Of a stretch of 39,013 bases of DNA, positions 16,868-25,256 are shown piece after piece (position 1 is the first letter of the stretch; every line of letters begins with the position of its first letter). The stretch spans positions 1-39,013 of the forward strand of contig PDTL01000033.1 in NCBI GenBank assembly GCA_002748835.1. The letters run 5' to 3'. The notes below the pieces were generated by a model. The model had not been told where the DNA came from. It did no database searches and worked only from the letters and a program-made list of their open reading frames with translations. The position numbers and the translations under genes were made by a program. The stretch comes from Deltaproteobacteria bacterium (GTDB lineage Bacteria > Desulfobacterota > Desulfobacteria > Desulfobacterales > GCA-2748835).

Positions 16868-16993
16868 TCGTGTGTTCAGGTCGTTTTGAAAGGGGTGTTT
16901 TTATATTTAACTATTTTAAATAATATAATATATTTATTATTTTATTTGGGCGATGTATGAAAGGTGCTGACGAACGGTGCTCGTGTTTCAGGT
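16868..16993 (-). promoter_or_regulatory. repeated 13-14-mer upstream of the sigma-54 promoter, candidate enhancer
   Basis: TCGTGTGTTCAGGT (16868-16881) and TCGTGTTTCAGGT (16981-16993) are near-identical and 113 bases apart, at about -45 and -158 from the predicted start. GGTGCT also occurs twice (16963, 16976). Between them lies an AT-rich stretch (about 16900-16950) that could bend. These are plausible activator sites. The remainder of 16789-17278 holds a small GGGGC/GCCCC hairpin at 17013-17028 and no gene. Confidence 0.45.
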
Positions 16994-17278
16994 GGAAACT
17001 TTGCGGAAAAGTGGGGCGCTTTTGCCCCGATGGCAGTGAAACGATATAGGTTTTTTTTATCTGATTGATAATACTTTGTTTTTTATATATGGGGTCATAT
17101 GGCCTCATATTGGGATGATTGGTTATTGTGGCGGTGTCGCGTGTTTGGGACCGGCTTGCCTTGGCCCTGGGTGCCGAAGCGCACAGCATGAGGACAAGCC
17201 CAGTCGGCAACGTCTCCACTCTGCCCACAACGTCCATTCAGCCTACCCCACAACCGCCTGCCAGACCCTGCCAACATC

Positions 17279-19048
17279 TCATTCAATTCCATGCTTTTTC
17301 ATCTTGGTGAACAGGGTCTTTCGGTTCATCCCCAGCACAGTGGCGGTCTGGGTCCGGTTCCACCGGTACTGGTCCAGGGTCCGGGTAATGAGTTCCTTTT
17401 CCACGCGGTCAATGACAGCGTAAAGGGTTTCTCCGGATACCTCGGGAACCGGCAGACGCGGCTGCAAAGACACCGGCACTGCATCTGGAATCAGGGCGTC
17501 GATGATCTCATCTCCGCCCACCGCGCAGTAGCGGTAGAGCAGATTCTGGAGCTCACGCACGTTTCCCGGCCAGTCGTACCGGAGAAACGCGTCCAGCAGA
17601 TGGCCGGAAATCTCTCTTCGGGTTTCGGGTGCAGACTGCAGGGCAAGGAAATGCTCGATGAGCAGTGGTATATCCTCCGTCCGCTCCCTGAGGGGGGGAA
17701 GATGGATGGGGATGATATGCACCCGGTAAAAGAAATCGGTTCGCATGGCACCATCCGCGACCAGGGATTTCAAATCCCGGTTGGTGGCGGCGATGATGCG
17801 GATATCTGAAAAACAGGGCATATTCGAACCTACGGGCGTGTAGCCGCCGCCGTCAATGGCCCGGAGCAGTTTGATCTGCATGGAAAGCGGAATCTCGCCG
17901 ATCTCGTCGAGAAAAAGGGTGCCCCCGTCTGCGGCATCGAAATAGCCGGGGGTATCCGTGTTTGCCCCGGTAAACGCGCCTTTCTTGTAGCCGAAAAATT
18001 CACTTTCAAAGAGGCCCTCGCTGATGGCGCCGCAGTTGACCGGAATAAACGGTCCGTGACTGCGGGAGCCGGTGTCATGAATTTCCCGTGAAACCAGTTC
18101 TTTACCCGTACCGGATTCCCCGGTGACAATCACGGGAGCTTCGGAATCTGCGGCTTTGAGGATGCGTTCATACACGCCCTGCATGGTCGGGCTTTTTCCG
18201 ATAAGCCGGCCGAACCGGAACCGTTCCCTGAACGCGGTTCGCAGGCGTTTGTTTTCACTGGTAAGGGCTTCTTCGGCCTGTTTACGTTCGGTGATGTCCA
18301 TGAGGATGGTTTGGATGCGTACGATGTTACCGTTTCGGTCGGAAAGCGGTGTCTTGACCGTGGCATACCAGTTTCCGTCCAGCGGACTCTGTATTTCATC
18401 CCGAATGGTTCGTCCGGAAAGGACGGCTTCCAGGCGGCAGTGGGGGCAGGGGCCATCCTGACCGTGGACCACATGATAGCAGTACCCCCCCATTCGTTCC
18501 CCGCCTGTGCGGCGGATCAGGGTCGGGTTCATAAATTCCAGCCGGTAATCGGCATCCGTGATATAGATCAGCCCGTCAAAGGTTTCGATGATGGCGGAAA
18601 GCCGGGCTTCACTTCGGCGCAGGGCTTCTTCGGCCTGTTTGTGTTCGGTGATGTCCATGAACGAGGCAATGCTGAGGTCGGTACCCGGAATCATCCCCAC
18701 TTTCAGGGTGATGTAAAGGATCTGGCCGTTGCGGTTGATGACACGGCACTCGTACTCGGTGGGGATGGCGTCTGGGGTGATACGGCGGCCGTAATGGTAC
18801 TGCTGCATGCGGTCCAGATCTGCGGGGGCCACAAACTGGGTCCATTTCATTTTGTGTTCAATGGCGTTGTGGTTCTCATAGCCGGTCATCTCCACGAATC
18901 TGGCATTGGCCTGAAGGATGGTCATTTCCCGGTCGATAATGATGGTGCCGGTACCGGTATTTTCGAACACCGACCGGTACAGTTCAGCGTCCCGGTCAAT
19001 GGCGGCTTCGGAACAGTGGTTATCGAATGCGTGTATCGTTTTGTTCAT
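17279..19048 (-). CDS. sigma-54-dependent transcriptional activator with two PAS domains
   Basis: 589 residues from the ATG at 19048; a TTG at 19090 in frame overlaps the rnhA stop and is an alternative, and neither has a good ribosome site. Two PAS domains come first (about 30-145 and 155-270). The second contains CYHVVHGQDGPCPHCRLEAV, a Cys-rich insertion. The AAA+ domain follows with GESGTGKE (Walker A), GAFTGA (sigma-54 contact) and GGTLFLDEIGE (Walker B). The Fis-type helix-turn-helix ends the protein (RTQTATVLGMNRKTLFTKMKK). There is no receiver domain, so the PAS domains probably sense the signal directly. The CoA-transferase gene downstream, with its -24/-12 promoter, is the likely target. 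Confidence 0.95.
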   Translation of the reverse strand: MNKTIHAFDNHCSEAAIDRDAELYRSVFENTGTGTIIIDREMTILQANARFVEMTGYENHNAIEHKMKWTQFVAPADLDRMQQYHYGRRITPDAIPTEYECRVINRNGQILYITLKVGMIPGTDLSIASFMDITEHKQAEEALRRSEARLSAIIETFDGLIYITDADYRLEFMNPTLIRRTGGERMGGYCYHVVHGQDGPCPHCRLEAVLSGRTIRDEIQSPLDGNWYATVKTPLSDRNGNIVRIQTILMDITERKQAEEALTSENKRLRTAFRERFRFGRLIGKSPTMQGVYERILKAADSEAPVIVTGESGTGKELVSREIHDTGSRSHGPFIPVNCGAISEGLFESEFFGYKKGAFTGANTDTPGYFDAADGGTLFLDEIGEIPLSMQIKLLRAIDGGGYTPVGSNMPCFSDIRIIAATNRDLKSLVADGAMRTDFFYRVHIIPIHLPPLRERTEDIPLLIEHFLALQSAPETRREISGHLLDAFLRYDWPGNVRELQNLLYRYCAVGGDEIIDALIPDAVPVSLQPRLPVPEVSGETLYAVIDRVEKELITRTLDQYRWNRTQTATVLGMNRKTLFTKMKKHGIE

Positions 19049-19086
19049 GAACGGGAGTATAGCATTTTTTTGCAGTAAAACTGAAC

Positions 19087-19818
19087 TCAAAAATGAGATT
19101 CACGGTTATTGCGCAGGTGGTTTGTAATCGCAGCGGTGGCCAACTGGTCCGCGGCTTCGTTTCCGGGGATTCCGGAATGGCCTTTTACCTTGATCAGTTT
19201 CAGATCCGGAAATTGTGTCATCAGCTTGCGGATGGATGCCACGAGAGCCTGGTTCTGCGTCGCTTTCCAGTTTTGCGTGAGCAGGCCGATGGCATAGCTG
19301 CTGTCCGTGTACAGGCGGATGGGAAGCGCCGGGTTTTTGACCGTCTCCAGGGCCACGCGGATGGCTTCAAGCTCTGCTATATTGTTGGTGGCATTTCCGA
19401 TGTACCGGGAAACTTTCTTTTCATGTTCCTGATACTGCATGAGGATGCCGATCCCCGAGGGGCCGGGGTTACCTGAAGACGCCCCGTCGGTGTAGATGAC
19501 AATGGCGTTGTCTAAAAGCTCGCTGCCCGCTGTCCCGGATGGGTTAGCGGTGTTTGCCGGGTCAGTTTTTTTTCCAGATGCCGTGCCTTTTTTTTTGATT
19601 CTGGATGTTGCTGGTACGGCCGCATGTTCGGGTTCCAGATCTTTGGGGTAGACACGGTATTCATGGGTCTGCTTCAGGTTGTATTTGATCCGTATCCGGT
19701 TTTTCTCCGTCATGTAGCTGCCGTCCGGGCCGGTCTCCGCCCAAACCTTGTTTTTCTTGAAACAGCGGCGGACCCAGTGGCATCCCTGATCGTCTGTCTT
19801 GATGGTGTCGGTGGTCAT
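19087..19818 (-). CDS. rnhA: ribonuclease HI with an N-terminal extension
   Basis: 243 residues from the ATG at 19818 (GAGG six bases upstream). The C-terminal 145 residues are RNase HI, with acidic catalytic residues in IYTDGASSGNPG, NIAELEAI, LYTDSSYAIG and GHSGIPGNEAADQLA. It cleaves RNA in RNA-DNA hybrids. The N-terminal 95 residues are not the viroplasmin-type hybrid-binding domain I know. They contain a basic segment (CHWVRRCFKKNKVWAE, then RIRIKYNLKQTHEYRV) followed by a Lys/Ser/Thr-rich linker, perhaps a separate nucleic-acid-binding module. It lies 32 bases after the NamZ-like gene. Confidence 0.93.
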   Translation of the reverse strand: MTTDTIKTDDQGCHWVRRCFKKNKVWAETGPDGSYMTEKNRIRIKYNLKQTHEYRVYPKDLEPEHAAVPATSRIKKKGTASGKKTDPANTANPSGTAGSELLDNAIVIYTDGASSGNPGPSGIGILMQYQEHEKKVSRYIGNATNNIAELEAIRVALETVKNPALPIRLYTDSSYAIGLLTQNWKATQNQALVASIRKLMTQFPDLKLIKVKGHSGIPGNEAADQLATAAITNHLRNNRESHF

Positions 19819-19850
19819 CTGTTGCCTCGCGTGCGGTCGTCGGTTAAGGG

Positions 19851-21023
19851 TCAATACAGGAGGCAGGCTGCGCGCCAGGCCATAAATTCGGTCAGCTTCG
19901 GCGTCCATGCCGCTTTCAGCGCATCAATGGGTGTTCCCTGTTCAAGTTGCATCCGCAGCCACTGGCTGCCGAGAATCAGGTCCATGGGCAGGTCCGTATC
20001 ATTGTATTCGTAGGGTGGTTCTTTCCACTGAAACTGATCCGGATACCGCCGGATAATGGCCTGAAGGATTCTGAGCGCGGTTTCATAGGGGCAGTAGGTG
20101 TCAGGGTTTGTGACATGGAGAAAAAATCCCCGGCAGACCTGGCCGGCCCACTTGTGGAAGGTGGGCTCAAATAATGCCTCCCGGAGATGGACGCCCGAAA
20201 GGTCTGATGGATCCAGATCGCTCAGGAGTTCAGCCGTGTCGATAAACGGGGCACCGAACAGTTCAAAGGGCGTGGTGGTGCCCCTTCCTTCAGATACGTG
20301 GGTGCCCTCCCAGATGACCTGCCCCGGATACACGGCGCCAGAGGCGGGGGTGGGCAGGTTGGGCGAGGGGGGAATCCACGGAAGACCGGTGCCGGAAAAT
20401 GGCATGTCCCGGTGCCACCCGTTCATGGGGATGACCGTCAGGTCGCAGTCAATGCCAAAGGGGTCTGCAAACAGGCGGGCGATCTCTCCGATGGTCATGC
20501 CGTGACGCATGGGAAGGGGAAAACGCCCCACAAAGGAGGCCCATTCCGGTTCCAGGACATTTCCTTCCACCCGTCTGCCGCCGATGGGATTGGGACGGTC
20601 AAGGATGACAATGCGGACATGGTCTCCGGCAGCTGCCATGCAGTAGGAAAGGGTATATATAAAGGTGTACACCCGGGTGCCCACATCCTGAAGGTCGACC
20701 AGCAACACATCGATGTCATCGAACATATACGGCTTAGGCCAGCGGGTGTCTCCGTACAGGCTGTAGATGGGAATGCCCAGCACCCTGTCTTCCCCATGCG
20801 CAGATTCAACCATGTTGTCTTGTTTTTCAGCAAAGAATCCGTGCTGGGGGGAGAAGAGGGCCTTGAGTTGGCCGGGGAACCGCCGGTGAATGGCATCCCG
20901 GGCATGCATGAAATCGGCGGTGACCGATGCCGGATTGGCCAGGAGGCCGAACCGGGCCGTTTTTGCCCAGGCAGGCGGTGTGCTGATAAAGTGTTCCAGA
21001 CCGGTCTGAATCTGAGGCATCAT
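19851..21023 (-). CDS. DUF1343/NamZ-family protein (exo-beta-N-acetylmuramidase-like)
   Basis: 390 residues, normal family length. Characteristic segments are FGLLANPASV, LFSPQHGFF, IPIYSLYGDTR, DVLLVDLQDVGTRVYTFIYT, ILDRPNPIGG and WEGTHVSEGRGTTTPFELFGAP. Studied members (NamZ) remove terminal MurNAc from peptidoglycan fragments during wall recycling. The N-terminus (MMPQIQTGLEHF) shows no signal peptide, so this copy may act in the cytoplasm, or the true start may be elsewhere. Two adjacent ATGs (21023, 21020) are available and the ribosome site is weak. It is first of a minus-strand group with rnhA and the sigma-54 activator. Confidence 0.9.
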   Translation of the reverse strand: MMPQIQTGLEHFISTPPAWAKTARFGLLANPASVTADFMHARDAIHRRFPGQLKALFSPQHGFFAEKQDNMVESAHGEDRVLGIPIYSLYGDTRWPKPYMFDDIDVLLVDLQDVGTRVYTFIYTLSYCMAAAGDHVRIVILDRPNPIGGRRVEGNVLEPEWASFVGRFPLPMRHGMTIGEIARLFADPFGIDCDLTVIPMNGWHRDMPFSGTGLPWIPPSPNLPTPASGAVYPGQVIWEGTHVSEGRGTTTPFELFGAPFIDTAELLSDLDPSDLSGVHLREALFEPTFHKWAGQVCRGFFLHVTNPDTYCPYETALRILQAIIRRYPDQFQWKEPPYEYNDTDLPMDLILGSQWLRMQLEQGTPIDALKAAWTPKLTEFMAWRAACLLY

Positions 21024-21230
21024 GGTTTCTGCTTTCTGTCAATCGTTTCCGCATCACTCCTTACGAAACGCCTCGGTTTTATCGCAGATAACCGGATGTC
21101 ATCAAGGAGAAAAACCGTTTTTGGATGTGACATCGCTGAAGGAAAGACCGGTACCGCAAATCTGGACCTGTGTTTTGGGGGCGATGGGCTCTGGCTGCGG
21201 AAAAGGGGGTGTCATCCTGTTTCGAAAATC

Positions 21231-21259
21231 TTGACAGCAGAGAGTGCCGCCATTAAAGT
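21231..21259 (+). promoter_or_regulatory. candidate promoter for the hisC-cmk group
   Basis: Perfect TTGACA (21231-21236), a 17-base spacer, then TAAAGT (21254-21259; 4 of 6). It is about 50 bases before the hisC start, in the divergent region with the NamZ-like gene. Confidence 0.5.
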
Positions 21260-21310
21260 GATCCGATTCTGCACAACGTAACCTGAATGCATCATAAGGA
21301 AAGGCGTGTC

Positions 21311-22402
21311 ATGACGTATCCGGTACCGGAACACATTCTGTCCATCTCAACATACAAACCCGGAAAACCAATCCAGGAGCTGGAGCGGGAGCTTGGCATC
21401 TCCGGGGTCATCAAGCTCGCATCAAACGAGAATCCGCTGGGGCCGTCTCCCAGGGCCATGCAGGCCATTGCAGATCATATCGGCAGCCTTCACCGGTACC
21501 CGGACGGCAGCGGGTTTTATCTGACCCGGGCATTATCTGAATGGTTACATGTCCCCGAGGCGTCCATTGTTCTGGGAAACGGTTCTGATGATATTATCGG
21601 GCTGCTGACCCGTGCCTTTCTGTTGCCCGGTGACACTGCCGTCATGACCGATCCGTCGTTTCTCATGTACGAAATTACGGTGAAGGCCGCTGGCGCTGAG
21701 CCGGTGATGGTCCCCCTTGACGGTGTGAATGTGGATTTAGATGCCATTGGTGAGGCCATCAGGCCGTCGACGCGCATGGTTTTTCTCACCCACCCCAACA
21801 ACCCCACAGGAAAGGCGATCCCCCGGGCCGAGCTGGACCGGTTTCTGGACAAACTCCCCCGGAATATTCTGCTGGTGATGGATGAAGCCTATGTCGAATT
21901 TATACGCACACCAGGCTGTGGCAGTACCCTTGACCTGGTGGGTTCCGGCCGTCCGGTGGTGGTGCTGCGGACCTTTTCTAAAGCGTACGGCCTGGCCGGC
22001 ATCCGGGTGGGATACGGGGTCATGGATCCGGAGATTGCCGGCGTGCTGCAACGGATCCGCCAGCCGTTCAATGTCAACTCCCTGGCCCTGGTGGCAGCGG
22101 AGGCGGCGCTGAAGGACACGGCATTTCTGGAAAAAACCGTCTCGGTGGTGCATGCCGGGCTTGATTATTTCTACCAATCCGCAGAAGCGATGGGGCTGCC
22201 GTATTATAAGAGCGATGCCAACTTCTGCATGATCCGCGTGAACCGGCCGTCCGTTGAGGTGTTTGAGGCCATGCTGAAAGCGGGTGTGATTATTCGGTCC
22301 ATGCACGCCTACGGGTTTCCGGACTGTATCCGGGTGAATGCCGGGCTGGAAACGGAAAACAGCCGGTTTATCGCCACGCTGAAAACGGTTCTGGCCAGCT
22401 GA
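21311..22402 (+). CDS. hisC: histidinol-phosphate aminotransferase
   Basis: 363 residues from the ATG at 21311, chosen for the AAGGAAAGG seven bases upstream rather than the ATG at 21287. It is a PLP enzyme that converts imidazole-acetol phosphate and glutamate to histidinol phosphate. Family features are IKLASNENPLGPSPRAMQAI, the NGSDDIIGLL loop, THPNNPTGKAI and the PLP lysine in RTFSKAYGLAGIRVGYG. It lies 13 bases before cmk and is probably co-transcribed. hisE and hisG are elsewhere in the window on the other strand, so the his genes are dispersed. Related aromatic aminotransferases cannot be fully excluded. Confidence 0.93.
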   Translation: MTYPVPEHILSISTYKPGKPIQELERELGISGVIKLASNENPLGPSPRAMQAIADHIGSLHRYPDGSGFYLTRALSEWLHVPEASIVLGNGSDDIIGLLTRAFLLPGDTAVMTDPSFLMYEITVKAAGAEPVMVPLDGVNVDLDAIGEAIRPSTRMVFLTHPNNPTGKAIPRAELDRFLDKLPRNILLVMDEAYVEFIRTPGCGSTLDLVGSGRPVVVLRTFSKAYGLAGIRVGYGVMDPEIAGVLQRIRQPFNVNSLALVAAEAALKDTAFLEKTVSVVHAGLDYFYQSAEAMGLPYYKSDANFCMIRVNRPSVEVFEAMLKAGVIIRSMHAYGFPDCIRVNAGLETENSRFIATLKTVLAS

Positions 22403-22415
22403 CGGGGAACACGCC

Positions 22416-23090
22416 ATGTCCAAAAGACTTGTTATCACCATTGACGGACCGGCAGGCGCCGGAAAAACGACGGTCAGCCGCAGCCTGGCAGCGCGGCTGG
22501 GATATACCTATGTGGATACGGGTGCCCTCTACCGGGCCGTGGGGTTTGCGGCGAAACTAAAAGGCATAGACCCGGACGACGATGATGCCATGGCGGTGCT
22601 TTGTAAGGAGATGCGGCTTGAAATGACCCTGTCCGGTGGAAATCTCAGTCTCAGGGTGAACGGAGAGGAGATCGCAGACAAGATTCGGACACCGGAAATG
22701 TCCAGGATGGCCTCTGCGGTCTCCGCGCGTCCGGTGGTTCGGGAATTTCTGCTGGATATGCAACGGCAGATGGGTGCTGCGGGCGGTGTTGTGCTCGAAG
22801 GCCGTGATACGGGCTCGGTGATCGTTCCCGACGCGGATGTAAAATTCTATTTGGATGCGGACCTGGCGGTCCGGGCGGCACGCCGCTTTGCGGAACTTCC
22901 CCCGGAAGCAGGCCAGCCGCTGGACGCTGTGACCCGCGATATGAAAAAACGGGATGAAAAGGATAAAAATCGAGCCATTGCCCCGCTGATTGTGCCGGAT
23001 GGGGCGGTGGTCATCGATGCATCGGAAATGGATGCGGAGGCAGTGGTCGCCTGCATGCTGGATCATGTGGGCGACTACAGATCCCGGTAG
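22416..23090 (+). CDS. cmk: cytidylate kinase
   Basis: 224 residues, standard length. It phosphorylates CMP and dCMP. The P-loop GPAGAGKTT (residues 11-19), DTGALYRAVG, LEGRDTGSVIVPDA and the KKRDEKDKNRAIAPL lid region are all present. cmk directly before rpsA is the arrangement also found in E. coli. GGGGA precedes the ATG. Confidence 0.97.
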   Translation: MSKRLVITIDGPAGAGKTTVSRSLAARLGYTYVDTGALYRAVGFAAKLKGIDPDDDDAMAVLCKEMRLEMTLSGGNLSLRVNGEEIADKIRTPEMSRMASAVSARPVVREFLLDMQRQMGAAGGVVLEGRDTGSVIVPDADVKFYLDADLAVRAARRFAELPPEAGQPLDAVTRDMKKRDEKDKNRAIAPLIVPDGAVVIDASEMDAEAVVACMLDHVGDYRSR

Positions 23091-23225
23091 GGGAAAAAAC
23101 TTGAAATTCGGTACAAAAAACAACGGTTTTAGGTTGAAATGCACCGTCTGTTCTGATATTTAATAGCGGATACGCAGTCCGGGAGGGCTGTTAGACTACT
23201 CGACTTAGGGGGAAATCTTATTAAC

Positions 23226-25016
23226 ATGGAAAACTCGGTAAACAACGAAAACACTCAAGACGCCAGGGATCCAGGCGAAGGGATCGACACACCGTCCATT
23301 GATCTTCCTGAAGAAGAGGAAACAATGGAATCCCTGATGGGAATGTATGAAGAAAGCTTCCAGCGCTTTGCCGAAGGCGAAGTCGTGGAAGGCCGCATCA
23401 TCACCGTAGACAAGGACTACGTCCTGGTGGATGTGGGATACAAGTCCGAAGGACAGATCCCCATTCACGAATTTAAGGATGAAGCGGGTCAGGTATCGGT
23501 TCAGCCGGGAGACACGGTTGAAGTCATGATCGAACTCTGGGACGAAGAAGAAGAAACGGTGCTTCTGTCCAAGGAGAAAGCGGACAAAGTCAAGATCTGG
23601 GAAGCGATCAAGGCGATTCATGATGAAGACGGTACGGTTGAGGGTGTGATCACAAGCCGCGTCAAGGGTGGTTTCTCCGTGGATGTCGGACTTCAGGCAT
23701 TCCTGCCCGGTTCACAGGCAGACCTGCGTCCCATTCGGAATCTGGATGAAATGGTTGGCAAGACGTTCTCGTTCAAGATCCTCAAGTACAACCGGAAGCG
23801 GAGCAACATCGTTCTCTCCCGCCGGGTCATTCTCGAGCAGGAACGAGAATCCGCACGCGCCAATACGCTGGCCACGATCCACGAAGGCAAGGTGGTGGAC
23901 GGTATTGTCAAGAACATCACCGAATACGGTGTGTTTGTCGACCTTGGCGGCGTAGATGGTCTCCTGCATATCACCGATATTTCCTGGGGACGTGTCAAAC
24001 ATCCGTCCGAGCTGTTTTCTGTGAGTGACAAGATCACGGTGAAGATTTTGTCCTTTGACCTGGAAAAAGAGCGGGTATCCCTTGGCATGAAGCAGCTGAC
24101 GCCCGATCCCTGGGAAAATGCCGCTGAAAAATATCCGGTGGACGCCCGCGTGCAGGGCCGCGTTGTCAGTTTGACCGACTACGGTGCATTCGTGGAACTC
24201 GAAGAAGGCATTGAAGGGCTTATCCACGTTTCTGAAATGTCCTGGACCAAGAAAGTGCGGCATCCCTCCAAAATCCTGTCAGTGGGCGAGGAAGTGGAAG
24301 CCGTCGTGCTTGATATCAAGCCGGATAACCGCCGGATCTCCCTGGGGATGAAACAGGTGACGCCGAACCCCTGGGATGTGATCAGCGAGAAATATCCTGT
24401 GGGCACGGTGATCGAAGGCAAAATCAAGAATATCACCGATTTTGGTCTGTTCATCGGCATTGATGATGACATTGACGGTCTGGTGCATATTTCCGATATC
24501 TCCTGGACCAAACGCATCAAACACCCCTCTGAACTCTACAAGAAAGGGGATCTGGTCCAGGCCGTTGTGCTGGATATCGACAAGCGAAGCGAACGCTTCT
24601 CCCTGGGGATCAAACAAACGCAGCCGGATCCCTGGAAGACCGTTGCAGAACGGTATGCAGCGGGTACGGAAGTGACGGGTACCATCACCAATGTGACCGA
24701 TTTTGGCGTGTTTGTCGAGCTGGAAGAAGGCATTGAAGGTCTGGTGCATGTGTCCGAGCTGAGCAAGGAAAAGATCAAGACGCCGGTGGGTGAATTCAAT
24801 GTGGGTGATGCGCTGACCACCAAAGTGCTGACCCTCAACAGTGATGAGCGCCGGATTGCGCTCTCCGTGAAACGGCTGGGCATGGAAGATGATTCCGCGC
24901 TCCTGAGCGAATATGTGAACAAAATGTCTGCTGATGACAAGTCCATTGGCGAGCTGGGTGAAAAACTCCGTGAAAACTTTCAGGATCAGATGAACGACGA
25001 GGGAGAGGATGCTTAG
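23226..25016 (+). CDS. rpsA: 30S ribosomal protein S1
   Basis: 596 residues with six S1 RNA-binding repeats, the later ones showing the pattern GxVxxItdyGxFVxLeegIeGLvHvSeMSW. S1 sits on the small subunit and helps mRNA bind. The N-terminal 40 residues are acidic and the C-terminus ends in an acidic tail. The only purine-rich site (AGGGGGA, 23207-23213) is 12 bases from the ATG, farther than normal. In E. coli rpsA also lacks a good Shine-Dalgarno and represses itself; similar autogenous control here is inference. It follows cmk by 135 bases. Confidence 0.96.
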   Translation: MENSVNNENTQDARDPGEGIDTPSIDLPEEEETMESLMGMYEESFQRFAEGEVVEGRIITVDKDYVLVDVGYKSEGQIPIHEFKDEAGQVSVQPGDTVEVMIELWDEEEETVLLSKEKADKVKIWEAIKAIHDEDGTVEGVITSRVKGGFSVDVGLQAFLPGSQADLRPIRNLDEMVGKTFSFKILKYNRKRSNIVLSRRVILEQERESARANTLATIHEGKVVDGIVKNITEYGVFVDLGGVDGLLHITDISWGRVKHPSELFSVSDKITVKILSFDLEKERVSLGMKQLTPDPWENAAEKYPVDARVQGRVVSLTDYGAFVELEEGIEGLIHVSEMSWTKKVRHPSKILSVGEEVEAVVLDIKPDNRRISLGMKQVTPNPWDVISEKYPVGTVIEGKIKNITDFGLFIGIDDDIDGLVHISDISWTKRIKHPSELYKKGDLVQAVVLDIDKRSERFSLGIKQTQPDPWKTVAERYAAGTEVTGTITNVTDFGVFVELEEGIEGLVHVSELSKEKIKTPVGEFNVGDALTTKVLTLNSDERRIALSVKRLGMEDDSALLSEYVNKMSADDKSIGELGEKLRENFQDQMNDEGEDA

Positions 25017-25085
25017 GCATCCCTAGCCCGCATATGACACATGGCGAACCGGATTTAAACTGGCGACATGTAACTGCATTGAAAG

Positions 25086-25121
25086 CGGCAGCCCTGGAAG
25101 ATCCTGGGGCTGCCGTTTTTT
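25086..25121 (+). terminator. rho-independent terminator of rpsA
   Basis: CGGCAGCCC (25086-25094) pairs with GGGCTGCCG (25107-25115), a perfect 9-bp GC-rich stem followed by six T. It lies 69 bases after the rpsA stop. Confidence 0.92.
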
Positions 25122-25256
25122 GTATTGTAACGGCAGGTGCATCCGCGATAAATTGAAGACCGCATCGGTGGCTGCCGTGAGGCTGTTTTTATCTGAATGG
25201 ATGTGTGACACGCGGAGTCAGGCAATTTTTTTTCAAAGGATATGGGATAATTGTTT

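Noticed and set aside
20298..21281. 327-codon plus-strand frame opposite the NamZ-like gene
   Set aside because: Antisense to a conserved family; Gly/His-rich shadow translation.
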